Assembly (NCBI GenBank): GCA_027449005.1
Contig: DAIDML010000142.1
Span: 1 to 23,701, forward strand
Origin: Erysipelotrichaceae bacterium
Lineage (GTDB): Bacteria > Bacillota_I > Bacilli_A > Erysipelotrichales > Erysipelotrichaceae
Direction: 5' to 3'
Length of the DNA stretch: 23,701 nt
The position numbers were made by a program, and so were the translations under genes. Of this stretch, positions 15,555 to 23,701 are shown piece after piece. The first letter of the stretch is position 1; each line of letters starts with the position of its first letter. Under the pieces are notes generated by a model, which was not told the DNA's origin, did no database searches, and saw nothing but the letters and a program-made list of their open reading frames with translations.

Positions 15555-17164
15555 GTAAAAGAAAACCTAAGCAAATAATTAATGCAAGCAGTATTTTGAA
15601 AACAGGTCTTGTTGTTGGGTTCATTGGATTTGTTGTTGACTATGCTCTTTTACCTGCATGGAACATCCATAATCCTTTGTTTTGGATATTATTGGCCATT
15701 TTCATTACCTTAGCTACGATCATCTATCAATACTTTGCACGCTCACTTGTGCAATGGTCCAAATATGGTTATCTTACTTCACTGCTCATCATCGGATTTA
15801 CCATCGTCATGGGAGTATTGAGTTCTGAGATGTTAAATGCTGCTTCTTATCAGCAGCAAATCACAATTAGTTCTAATCTGTCTTTTGATAATAGCTTTGA
15901 ATCCATTGCTTTAAACAAAATTCCTGTTGTGGATAAATCTACCGCCATTAAACTTGGAGAAAAGCAAATTGGAACCATTCAATCATTGGGCTCTCAATTT
16001 TATGTGAATCCAAAATACACGATTGTTTCTCAAAGTAATGATTTGTATCGTTTAGCTAACCTTGAATATCGTGATTTCATTAAATGGTTGAATAATCGCA
16101 GTGAAGGGATTACATCCTTCGTTAAAGTCAACGTGTCTAATCCATCCGATGTTACACTAGTTAACTTAAGTGAGGGAATGAAGATTTTACCTGATGCACC
16201 TTTTAATGATAAATTAATGCGTTTTGCTCGATTTAACCATCGTGATAAAATCTTTGGAAGCTATGCTTTTGAAGTTGATGATCAAAATAAACCGTATTTT
16301 GTTGTATCGGTTCTAGAACCTGAAATTGGATTTTTTGGTGGATTAAGTGCACAAGGTGCAGTTATTGTTGATCCAGTGAGTAAGACAAGTGAATACTATG
16401 ATATTGCTGATTTACCACAATGGGTAGATCATGTTCAACCCACTGAAATTGCATGGTCTCAAATTGACAATTGGGGCTATTACATCAATGGATTCTTTAA
16501 TACTTTGTTCTCTCAAAAAGACATGATTCAAACAACAGATGGATATAATTATGTTTTATTGGATGATCAAATTCATGTTTATAGTGGGTTAACCTCAGTC
16601 GGTGCTGATCGTTCCATTGTAGGGTTTTCACTTATTAATTTAAGAACCAAAGAAGCCCGATTCTATCAATTGGGTGGAGCTGATGAATATGCAGCAATGA
16701 GTTCTGCTCAAGGTCAAGTGCAACATCTAGGATACATGGCTACTTTCCCAGTCTTGATTAATGTGGAAGGGATTCCTACTTACTTTATTGCACTTAAAGA
16801 TCGAGAAGAGCTTGTTAAAATGTATGCAATGGTTGCGGTAACCAATTATGATGCTGTAGGCGTCGCTGAAAGTGTCAATCAAACTTATCAAGCATACATT
16901 CAAAGATTACTGGCATTAAACATGATTGATGTGGACATTCAACCAACCAATCAAAGGGAAATCACCCTTATTAGTAAAGACCTCATAGTGATGAATGGTG
17001 AGACGTATTTAGTTTTTCAAGATGAAAACAATGCCATTTACTCATTTAAGTTAAGTTTGAACTTGAAAGCCTTATTCATTGAGCCTCAAACATCTATTAA
17101 AATTACCTACAACGACTTAGATCAAGACGTCATCGAAGTACTATTTATTGAAATAATGGAGTAA
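15551..17164 (+). CDS. Three-TM membrane protein with a large soluble domain, function unknown
   Basis: I do not recognise a function. A basic start (MSKRKPK) precedes three hydrophobic segments, about residues 15-35, 42-63 and 75-93. A soluble part of some 440 residues follows, predicted outside the membrane by the positive-inside rule. That part is beta-rich; its best-preserved-looking stretch is GADEYAAMSSAQGQVQHLGY through ATFPVLINVEGIPTYFIALKD and VKMYAMVAVTNYDAVGVA (about residues 376-440), which gives the impression of a widespread uncharacterised family. It is coupled to nrnA by an ATGA overlap and its stop is 1 bp from dnaE. In Bacillus small membrane proteins (YtrH/YtrI) occupy the same position between nrnA and dnaE, but no homology is claimed. 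Confidence 0.8.
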   Translation: MSKRKPKQIINASSILKTGLVVGFIGFVVDYALLPAWNIHNPLFWILLAIFITLATIIYQYFARSLVQWSKYGYLTSLLIIGFTIVMGVLSSEMLNAASYQQQITISSNLSFDNSFESIALNKIPVVDKSTAIKLGEKQIGTIQSLGSQFYVNPKYTIVSQSNDLYRLANLEYRDFIKWLNNRSEGITSFVKVNVSNPSDVTLVNLSEGMKILPDAPFNDKLMRFARFNHRDKIFGSYAFEVDDQNKPYFVVSVLEPEIGFFGGLSAQGAVIVDPVSKTSEYYDIADLPQWVDHVQPTEIAWSQIDNWGYYINGFFNTLFSQKDMIQTTDGYNYVLLDDQIHVYSGLTSVGADRSIVGFSLINLRTKEARFYQLGGADEYAAMSSAQGQVQHLGYMATFPVLINVEGIPTYFIALKDREELVKMYAMVAVTNYDAVGVAESVNQTYQAYIQRLLALNMIDVDIQPTNQREITLISKDLIVMNGETYLVFQDENNAIYSFKLSLNLKALFIEPQTSIKITYNDLDQDVIEVLFIEIME

Positions 17165-17165
17165 T

Positions 17166-20100
17166 ATGATAAATCTGATCACACGCAGTACATATTCATT
17201 GATGAGTTCATCATTAAAAATCAATGATATTGTTTCTCATGCAAAGAAGGAACAATTAACATGTGTATCGCTTGTGGAAGAAAATCGTTTGTACTCCACA
17301 CCACTGTTTCTAAAAGCATGTGAAGAATCTCAATTGAAACCCATCATTGGTTTAACACTCACTTGTGACTTCAATGATAAACATTTTAAAGCTTCATTTA
17401 TTGCAAAGAATACACAAGGGTATTATGAATGTGCTCATTTATCAACACTTGCATCACAGCACAAAGATCTTCTTCACTCCAGTCACTATACTTCTTTGAA
17501 AAATGTGATTATCTTAGTGCATATTGATCATGCTTGGTTTGAAGAATCCATCATTCAAATGAACCATCAAATGGTACTCAATGCGATCAATGAATTGAAG
17601 TCAGTGTTTAAAACCGAGATAAAATTATTACTATCTCATTTTCACATCGAATTTTGGAAAACACGTAACCAATGGTTGATTGACAATTTTAGTTCATCCA
17701 TTTCTTTTATTCCTTCGCTTCACATGGCTTATCTTGAAGTTAGTGATCAATTGGTTCTAAGTACAATGAAAGCCATTCAAAGTTCAAGGAAGGTGGATGA
17801 TCCCATCAATGTAATCAATGGAGATACGTATTTAAGATCTCAAGATGAGTTAGCTTCTCTTTTCCCAATTCCATTGCATCAAGCACTCAGTGATTTAGTT
17901 GACTCGATTGAACCGATACAGCTTAGCTCAAAAACTTCACTACCAACCCCTCAATTGCCATTGAACGTCGCTTCTGATCATTATTTGCTTTCATTATGTC
18001 AAAAAGGTCTTGAAAAGCGTCGCAAAGGCATTATTGAACCGCATTATCAGAATCGATTAAATTACGAACTCGATATGATCTTAAAGATGGGATTTGAGAA
18101 TTATTTCTTACTTATTTGGGACATCATTCGTTTTGCTCGCTCAGTAAATATTCCTGTTGGACCTGGAAGAGGAAGTGCAGCTGGATCGTTAGTTTCTTAT
18201 TGCTTAGGAATAACGCATATTGATCCTATTGAATATGGTTTATTGTTTGAACGTTTCTTGAATCCTGAACGTATTTCAATGCCAGACATTGATATCGACT
18301 TCGCTGACAATCGTCGTGATGAAATCATCAACTACGTTTATGCAACCTATGGTGAACATCATGTTGCCCAAATTGTAACCTTTGGAACTTTTGGCCCTAA
18401 AATGGCTATAAGAGATGTTTCAAAGGCTTTTGACATTGATTTAAGAGAGATTGACACTTGGACTAAACTCATACCTAATGATCCTAGAACGACCTTAAAA
18501 AGCGCATTGAAGCAATCCAAGAGACTTCAAGAGATACATGATCATCATCCACGTTTTAAAACCATTTATGAAGTTGCGTTGAAGCTAGAAGGTTGCCCTC
18601 GACACATTTCTAAACATGCTGCAGGGGTGGTCATGTCTAGCACACCTTTGTATGAAGTATTGCCGTTAGTTAAAGTGGATGATGGGATGTTATCGACACA
18701 GTTTTCAATGGAGTATCTTGAACCTTTAGGATTAATAAAAATGGATTTCTTAGGATTAAGAAACTTAACCATCATTCAAGATACACTTGACTTGATGCAT
18801 GAACCAATCAATTTGTATTCCATACCCATGGATGATATTGCCACCTATGAACTCATTTCAAGAGGGGAGACAACAGGGTTGTTTCAATTAGAATCTGAGG
18901 GTATGACCAGTTTAATCGTAAAGATGAAACCAACCTGCTTTGATGACATCGTTGCAACCATCGCCTTGTATCGACCAGGACCCATGGAAAACATCCCATT
19001 GTATTTAAAAGCACGAGAATCCCAACCTGATTTATCCTTTATGCCTTCACAAATTCATCCAATTGTGGAATCGACTCATGGTATCCTCATCTATCAAGAA
19101 CAAATCTTGCAGACAGTTCAGGTTTTAGCAGGATTTTCATTAGGTAAAGCAGATATTCTTAGAAAAGCCATGGGCAAGAAAAATGAAGCCATATTAAACC
19201 AGCTTAAAGATGATTTTATTCAAGGATGTTTAAACAATCATTTATCGATGTCGCAATCGAATCAAATGTTTGATTTGATTCTACGTTTTGCTAATTATGG
19301 ATTTAATAAATCTCATTCAGTCGCTTATGGTTTAATTTCCTATCAAATGGCCTATCTTAAAACTCATTACCCATTGCAGTTCTATACCGCTTTATTGAAT
19401 GCTGTGATTGGATCAGAAACGAAGACCATTGAATATTTACAAAAAATCAAACAATTAGGCTTTAGTGTATTAGCAGTATCCATCAATGAATCAACTCAAA
19501 AATACACACTTCATCCTAAAGGAGTTCGTTTGCCTTTATCCATCATAAAAGGTTTAGGATCAGTTTCGCTCAATCAAATTTTAAATGAAAGAAACAATAG
19601 AGGGTCTTTTAAAGATTACTATGATGCACTTTCACGATTGAATTTGATTAAAATGAGTTCCAAGATGATTGAGAGTTTAATTTATGCAGGTGCACTTGAT
19701 GAGTTTGATCATAATCGAGCAAATCTTCTCGCATCCATGGATGATGCCTTGAATTATGCTAACTTAATAAAAATTGAAGTGAACGGGCAACAAACCCTTG
19801 ATCCAAGTATTCTAAGTCGACCACGTTACATGGAAGTTCCATATGATCATGCACAGTTTTTAGAGAAAGAAAAGCATTTAATCGGATTTTATGTTTCAGA
19901 TCATCCCATAGTTAAAGTTAAACAACAACTTAATTTACTGAATCATCTTAACTCCATGAAAGATTATTATCGAGGTGTTGTGATGATCGATGCAATTAAG
20001 GTCATCAAGACAAAAAGAGGGGATGAGATGGCTTTTGTCAGTTGTGTGGATGAAGTTGGCAAGAGAGAAGGCATCTTATGGCCATCGGAGTATGATCGTT

Positions 20101-20195
20101 ATCGATGGTTAAAGGAAAAAATGATGGTTATCATTGAAGGTCAAGTTGATTTAAAAGGTAGTTTTATCATAAAATTAATGCAAGAAATAAAATGA
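17166..20195 (+). CDS. dnaE: DNA polymerase III alpha subunit, DnaE type
   Basis: This is a C-family replicative polymerase; in Firmicutes that also have PolC it extends primers on the lagging strand. It has 1009 residues against about 1160 in E. coli. The palm shows PGRGSAAGSLVSYCLGI and the catalytic Asp374/Asp376 in MPDIDIDF; the third aspartate is Asp527 in KMDFLGL. The fingers contain ALYRPGPMENIP, YQEQILQTVQVLAGFSLGKAD and ANYGFNKSHSVAYGLISYQ. The C-terminal 80 residues form an OB-fold (GVVMIDAIKVIKTKRGDEMAF). The N-terminal PHP domain has lost its metal ligands: INLITRSTYS replaces the usual H-x-H pattern and VEEN replaces the TDHG motif, so it should be inactive. AATGGAG precedes the ATG. 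Confidence 0.95.
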   Translation: MINLITRSTYSLMSSSLKINDIVSHAKKEQLTCVSLVEENRLYSTPLFLKACEESQLKPIIGLTLTCDFNDKHFKASFIAKNTQGYYECAHLSTLASQHKDLLHSSHYTSLKNVIILVHIDHAWFEESIIQMNHQMVLNAINELKSVFKTEIKLLLSHFHIEFWKTRNQWLIDNFSSSISFIPSLHMAYLEVSDQLVLSTMKAIQSSRKVDDPINVINGDTYLRSQDELASLFPIPLHQALSDLVDSIEPIQLSSKTSLPTPQLPLNVASDHYLLSLCQKGLEKRRKGIIEPHYQNRLNYELDMILKMGFENYFLLIWDIIRFARSVNIPVGPGRGSAAGSLVSYCLGITHIDPIEYGLLFERFLNPERISMPDIDIDFADNRRDEIINYVYATYGEHHVAQIVTFGTFGPKMAIRDVSKAFDIDLREIDTWTKLIPNDPRTTLKSALKQSKRLQEIHDHHPRFKTIYEVALKLEGCPRHISKHAAGVVMSSTPLYEVLPLVKVDDGMLSTQFSMEYLEPLGLIKMDFLGLRNLTIIQDTLDLMHEPINLYSIPMDDIATYELISRGETTGLFQLESEGMTSLIVKMKPTCFDDIVATIALYRPGPMENIPLYLKARESQPDLSFMPSQIHPIVESTHGILIYQEQILQTVQVLAGFSLGKADILRKAMGKKNEAILNQLKDDFIQGCLNNHLSMSQSNQMFDLILRFANYGFNKSHSVAYGLISYQMAYLKTHYPLQFYTALLNAVIGSETKTIEYLQKIKQLGFSVLAVSINESTQKYTLHPKGVRLPLSIIKGLGSVSLNQILNERNNRGSFKDYYDALSRLNLIKMSSKMIESLIYAGALDEFDHNRANLLASMDDALNYANLIKIEVNGQQTLDPSILSRPRYMEVPYDHAQFLEKEKHLIGFYVSDHPIVKVKQQLNLLNHLNSMKDYYRGVVMIDAIKVIKTKRGDEMAFVSCVDEVGKREGILWPSEYDRYRWLKEKMMVIIEGQVDLKGSFIIKLMQEIK

Positions 20196-20204
20196 GGTTC
20201 AATC

Positions 20205-20867
20205 ATGGCAAAAGTTCTGATTGTTGATGATGAAATCAACATTAGAGATGTAATCGTAGAATACATCAAAGAGTTTGGTTTTAATGCGGACACAGCAAGT
20301 AATGGTGAAGAAGCAGTTGCAAAGGCTCAGCAAACTTCCTATGATTTGATCATCATGGATTTAATGATGCCCGTTTTGGATGGCTTCAGTGCAACAAAGG
20401 CCATTAAAGTATTCTCCAATGTACCCATCATCATTCTATCAGCACGATTTGAAGAAGCAGACAAACTTTATTGCTTCGAACTTGGTGTTGATGATTACAT
20501 CGTAAAACCATTTTCATTCAAAGAATTAGTGGCTCGAATGAAGAGTGTATTAAATCGTCATTCAATCAACGTTAATCGTGTAGAAACCATAGGGACACTT
20601 GTGATTGATTATGATGGTAAAACCATTAGTATTGATCAAGAACGCATTGTAGTGACCCCAAAAGAGTTTGAGCTCTTAGTCTACTTACTTCAACACAAAA
20701 ACCAAGCGATCTCTCGTGAAATGCTTCTTGAAAAAGTATGGGATTATCATTTTATTGGAGGTGTACGAACAGTGGACACTCACATTAAGATGCTACGCAA
20801 GAACTTAAGACAATACAGAGATTTAATTGTGACTGTACGTGGTACAGGGTATAAACTTGAACACTAA
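20205..20867 (+). CDS. OmpR/PhoB-family response regulator
   Basis: This is a DNA-binding transcription factor activated by phosphorylation. In the receiver domain (residues 1-118), Asp8-Asp9 bind the metal, Asp52 in IIMDLMMP is the phosphoacceptor, Ser79 is the switch residue and Lys101 lies in IVKPFS. The winged-helix effector domain (about 125-220) shows VTPKEFELLVYLLQH, the recognition segment VRTVDTHIKMLRKNL and the closing VRGTGYKLE. The length of 220 residues is typical. GAGG lies 7-8 bp upstream of the ATG and the gene is 9 bp after dnaE. The cognate kinase overlaps its 3' end. The target genes and signal cannot be read from the sequence. Confidence 0.95.
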   Translation: MAKVLIVDDEINIRDVIVEYIKEFGFNADTASNGEEAVAKAQQTSYDLIIMDLMMPVLDGFSATKAIKVFSNVPIIILSARFEEADKLYCFELGVDDYIVKPFSFKELVARMKSVLNRHSINVNRVETIGTLVIDYDGKTISIDQERIVVTPKEFELLVYLLQHKNQAISREMLLEKVWDYHFIGGVRTVDTHIKMLRKNLRQYRDLIVTVRGTGYKLEH

Positions 20868-22269
20868 GCAAAGAGGATTACTGGTGACCATATGGCAATC
20901 GCTCATGTTATTGACGATTGCCATTTTAGTCATGCTTTGGGTATTACAAATCGTTTTCTTAACGCCATATTATCGCAATATGAAAACCAATGATGTAAGA
21001 AGTGTTTCTACCAGTCTTGAACAAGCCTATCTTAATGAAACACTCAATGAAACACTTGTTCCTTTGGTTGTCAATAACAATGTCTGTATCAGTGTTTTTA
21101 AAGAAGGTACTCAAATTTTCTTTATGGATGCTTTAGGAGTTAATTGCATGCTCAATCGCTCTACTCCGATCGAACCTAATTTCATTGATAATCTAGTCCG
21201 TGATGTCCGCATTGTGACCGGTACAGAGCTGACTCGTACTTTCAATCCGATTGGTTATGAGCGAGAAATGCTCATTTTAGGTCGTAATGTGGTGATTAAC
21301 AATGAAAACATTACCTTCTTGGTCAATTCTCCTTTAGATTCGACTGAATCAACGGTCGTCATATTAAGAGAGCAGTTTGTTTATGTGACCATTGCTGTGT
21401 TTGTATTGTCATCGTTAATGGCTTTTTGGATTGCTTCTTTACTATCACGACCGATTGTCAATATGGTTAAGAGTGCTAACACATTTGCAAGCATGGACTT
21501 TAAATTTGAATTTGAACCGACACCTTATCAAGAGTTCAATGAGCTTGCACAAGCACTTAACTTTGCGAAGGAACAGTTATTGAGTATTGATCAACTTCGT
21601 AAAGATATGATTGCTAACGTTTCTCATGACATTAAGACACCATTAACTACCATAAAAGCCTACACAGAGCTTCTTCAAGAATTCTCGAAAAACAACCCTC
21701 AAAAACGTAAAGAACACTTAGACATCATCTACAAGGAAGTGAATCATTTATCACTTCTTGTCAGTGATATGCTGTTATTAACTCAATACGATAGTCCAAA
21801 TTTGATCATTAATCGTAGACCAGTGCATGTTAAATCATGGATTCAGTACATCGTATCTTTGTTTGAACATTCCATTCAAACCTTGGGTATTCATTTTGAA
21901 ATCAATGTGGATGAAGCCTTAACCATCAATATCGATGAAATCAAAGTGGGTCAAGTGTTGTTTAACTTCATTAATAACGCCATCAACCATGTCGGAGAAG
22001 ACAATAAAGTCATCATCAATGCTTACAAACGAAAAGGGAAGATTAGAGTTGAAGTTGAAGATCATGGAACTGGAATTCTTTCTGATGAATTACCAAATAT
22101 ATGGGATCGCTACTATCGTATTGATAAAAACTTTGCTCGTAACCAACAAGGCACAGGGTTAGGCTTGAGTATTGCTAAAAGCATTTGTGTGGCACATCAA
22201 CTACGTTTTGGTGTCACTAGCACGCTTGGTCAAGGTTCAATCTTCTTCTTTGACTGTGAGGAAGAATAA
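20857..22269 (+). CDS. Sensor histidine kinase, partner of the upstream regulator
   Basis: This membrane sensor kinase should phosphorylate Asp52 of the regulator encoded just upstream. The start is uncertain. TTG at 20857 (NTKQRGLLVTIW) keeps basic residues before TM1 and has a weak AGGG site. GTG at 20884 has a better GAGG site 7 bp upstream. GTG at 20839 has no ribosome site. Counting from 20857, TM1 is about residues 9-34 and the extracytoplasmic sensor 36-175, with two cysteines (NVCISVF and GVNCMLN). TM2 is about 176-200, followed by HAMP. HisKA has its phosphohistidine in NVSHDIKTPLTT (His257), and the ATPase domain shows NFINNAINH, EDHGTGI and GTGLGLSIAK. The stop overlaps the next ATG by 1 bp. 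Confidence 0.93.
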   Translation: MNTKQRGLLVTIWQSLMLLTIAILVMLWVLQIVFLTPYYRNMKTNDVRSVSTSLEQAYLNETLNETLVPLVVNNNVCISVFKEGTQIFFMDALGVNCMLNRSTPIEPNFIDNLVRDVRIVTGTELTRTFNPIGYEREMLILGRNVVINNENITFLVNSPLDSTESTVVILREQFVYVTIAVFVLSSLMAFWIASLLSRPIVNMVKSANTFASMDFKFEFEPTPYQEFNELAQALNFAKEQLLSIDQLRKDMIANVSHDIKTPLTTIKAYTELLQEFSKNNPQKRKEHLDIIYKEVNHLSLLVSDMLLLTQYDSPNLIINRRPVHVKSWIQYIVSLFEHSIQTLGIHFEINVDEALTINIDEIKVGQVLFNFINNAINHVGEDNKVIINAYKRKGKIRVEVEDHGTGILSDELPNIWDRYYRIDKNFARNQQGTGLGLSIAKSICVAHQLRFGVTSTLGQGSIFFFDCEEE

Positions 22270-22910
22270 TGGATTACACACCTCATCACAAAATCCCTTT
22301 ATTTCAAGATGATGCATTGTTTAAAATGAACACGGATACATCAGCTTTAATGAAATGCATGAAAATCAAAGAAGGGGACACCGTACTTGACATAGGAACC
22401 AATCATGGGGTTGTATTATTAGAAGCCAGTGTTTATGGACCATCATGGATGACTGGTATCGATATCAATCCATTAGGTATTGAGTTAGCTCATAAAAACA
22501 TGCAACTTAATCACATCCACAACGTTTCACTATTATGTCAAGATGTATCTGAGACAAGATTTGATGGTAAGTTTGATGTAATTCTATCAAATCCACCATA
22601 TTTTGACCCTGAACAACACACCATGTCTGAATCACATGCAATTCAAAATGCCAAGTTTTCAAAAAAACTTGATTTTGATGCTTTGCTGAAGGTTATTCAA
22701 TCTGCCTTAAAACTTAAAGGTAGAGCATATGTTGTTTATCGCAGTTCAATGTTAGCGCAATGCTTTAGATCAGCTTATGAACATCAACTCAGTATTACTC
22801 AAATTCAATTGATTGACGACAAACGTCTTTCACACTATAAAACATGTGTGCTTACGCTTGCACATGGTTCTAATAAACCTTGTGAAGTACTCAAAGCATT
22901 AAGTTTATGA
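22269..22910 (+). CDS. tRNA1(Val) adenine-37 N6-methyltransferase-like protein (TrmN6/YabB)
   Basis: This SAM-dependent methyltransferase resembles E. coli TrmN6 (YfiC) and B. subtilis YabB, which methylate adenine in tRNA or a related RNA substrate. It has 213 residues. The N-terminal LFQDDALFKMNTDTSAL pattern is typical of the group. Motif I is VLDIGTNHGVVLLEA (39-53), the acidic residue after strand 2 lies in TGIDINP, and the adenine-N6 catalytic motif is NPPY (108-111). The TNHG in motif I departs from the common G-x-G-x-G pattern, a small oddity. The start overlaps the kinase stop (TAATG). The family is clear; the exact substrate is inferred from homology. Confidence 0.88.
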   Translation: MDYTPHHKIPLFQDDALFKMNTDTSALMKCMKIKEGDTVLDIGTNHGVVLLEASVYGPSWMTGIDINPLGIELAHKNMQLNHIHNVSLLCQDVSETRFDGKFDVILSNPPYFDPEQHTMSESHAIQNAKFSKKLDFDALLKVIQSALKLKGRAYVVYRSSMLAQCFRSAYEHQLSITQIQLIDDKRLSHYKTCVLTLAHGSNKPCEVLKALSL

Positions 22911-22920
22911 AAGGAGTCCT

Positions 22921-23601
22921 ATGATTGGACCTATAGTTAATGCGATAGCCATAATTATTGCCTCATTGATAGGGCTATTGCTTCGGAAAATATTGAAACC
23001 TGAAATGCTTGAAAGCACCATGAGTGTGCTTGGTTTAGTTGTAATCGTCATTGGGTTTGATGGGGTAACTGTTGATATTACCCTAATCTATGTCATTTTA
23101 AGTTTAGTTTTAGGATTATGGTTAGGTGAATCCATTCATCTTGATGATAAAATCAAATTCTTTTTATCATCAAAACTTAAGTTTGACGATTCAGATGGTT
23201 CTTTCATTCATGGTTTTTTAACCGCAAGTGTTTTATTTGTGGTTGGAGCAATGGCCATCATCGGATCCATTGAAAGTGGAATCAATGGTAATCACATTAT
23301 CGTCTATACTAAATCAACCCTCGATTTTGTGGCTGCAATGATGCTTTCCGCAACTTTAGGTATTGGAGTCTTGTTCTCTTTCATTCCTGTGCTACTCTAC
23401 CAAGGACTGATCACCTGGTTTGCAGGTTCAATTTCCAGTTGGCTTAATGAAACAACACTTACCATCATTAGCAGTGTAGGGAACATTCTTGTGATTGCCT
23501 TGGGATTGAACATGTTGAAACTGACGAAGTACAAGATGCTCAATTTGATACCAGCGATTGTCATCTCTATAATTATCGCTCAATTACTTAATCACTTCTA
23601 A
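22921..23601 (+). CDS. DUF554 family membrane protein (YqgA-like)
   Basis: This is a polytopic inner-membrane protein of unknown function. Its 226 residues and the opening MIGPIVNAIAIIIASLIGLLL are typical of DUF554. Six to seven hydrophobic segments are visible, including 31-50, 54-70, 98-117, 132-158 and 205-223. The motifs GAMAIIGSIESGINGNHIIVYTKSTLDF and LSATLGIGVLFSFIPVLLYQG match the family core. AAAGGAG lies 5 bp upstream of the ATG, 10 bp after the methyltransferase gene. It appears to be the last gene of the long run, since a new promoter follows it. The family assignment is confident, the role unknown. Confidence 0.92.
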   Translation: MIGPIVNAIAIIIASLIGLLLRKILKPEMLESTMSVLGLVVIVIGFDGVTVDITLIYVILSLVLGLWLGESIHLDDKIKFFLSSKLKFDDSDGSFIHGFLTASVLFVVGAMAIIGSIESGINGNHIIVYTKSTLDFVAAMMLSATLGIGVLFSFIPVLLYQGLITWFAGSISSWLNETTLTIISSVGNILVIALGLNMLKLTKYKMLNLIPAIVISIIIAQLLNHF

Positions 23602-23665
23602 ATAAAGCTTATTGATAGCCTTACAAAAAGAATTCGGTTTGATAGCCTAACTTTGCGATATAGTG
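23602..23665. repeat. Intergenic spacer with a 10-bp direct repeat
   Basis: The 10-mer TTGATAGCCT occurs at 23612-23621 and 23639-23648, 27 bp apart in start position, upstream of the promoter below. No convincing terminator hairpin for the preceding gene was found here. The repeat could be a regulator-binding site or chance. Confidence 0.45.
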
Positions 23666-23694
23666 TTGATACTTTAAGGCTTTTATGCTAAAAT
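23666..23694 (+). promoter_or_regulatory. Strong sigma-A-type promoter at the right edge
   Basis: A -35 TTGATA (23666-23671) and a -10 TAAAAT (23689-23694) are separated by 17 bp, with a TG extension (TGC) before the -10. It drives a gene or RNA that lies beyond the window. Confidence 0.65.
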
Positions 23695-23701
23695 CCTTAT
23701 G

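Overview
The window reads as a chromosomal segment of a low-GC Gram-positive bacterium (Firmicutes in the broad sense). TGA is used as a stop codon (for example after the mechanosensitive channel, smc and ftsY) and Trp is TGG, so this is genetic code 11 and not a Mycoplasma-type code. The short SMC (about 980 residues), an FtsY without the long acidic N-terminus, and the gene order smc-ftsY-ylxM suggest an Erysipelotrichia-like lineage close to the Mollicutes. That placement is inferred from gene content, not from a search. The window is almost entirely coding: the only spacers of note are about 110 bp at 7535-7644 and 100 bp at the right end.

Region 1 (1-5524, + strand) starts inside a secreted glucosaminidase-type peptidoglycan hydrolase that ends in a complete type I dockerin. 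Three bases later comes a gene for a membrane-anchored protein that carries a cohesin behind its signal peptide. Together they look like a two-gene, non-cellulosomal cohesin-dockerin system that docks an autolysin on the cell surface. The transcription accessory factor gene tex follows with no gap, and an intrinsic terminator lies just after it, inside the coding sequence of the convergent gene.

Region 2 (5487-8238) is a compact DNA-damage module. On the minus strand lies a three-gene operon: a Y-family DNA polymerase, an 80-residue conserved small protein and an SRAP/HMCES-type protein. Divergent from it is an XRE-type HTH repressor fused to a LexA/S24 self-cleavage domain (HdiR-like). The 110-bp gap between them holds two palindromic operators, ACTTGAA-N5-TTCAAGT, 31 bp apart centre to centre. 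One sits in each of two back-to-back sigma-A-type promoters.

Region 3 (8259-23601, + strand) has an MscS-type channel and then a tightly packed run of eleven genes: smc, ftsY, ylxM, ackA, nrnA, an unknown three-TM protein with a large soluble domain, dnaE, a response regulator, its histidine kinase, a tRNA adenine-N6 methyltransferase and a DUF554 membrane protein. From smc on, the genes overlap or lie within about 10 bp of each other, so chromosome segregation, SRP targeting, acetate metabolism, nano-RNA turnover, replication and a two-component system appear to share one transcript. The last 100 bp carry a strong-looking promoter for a gene beyond the window.
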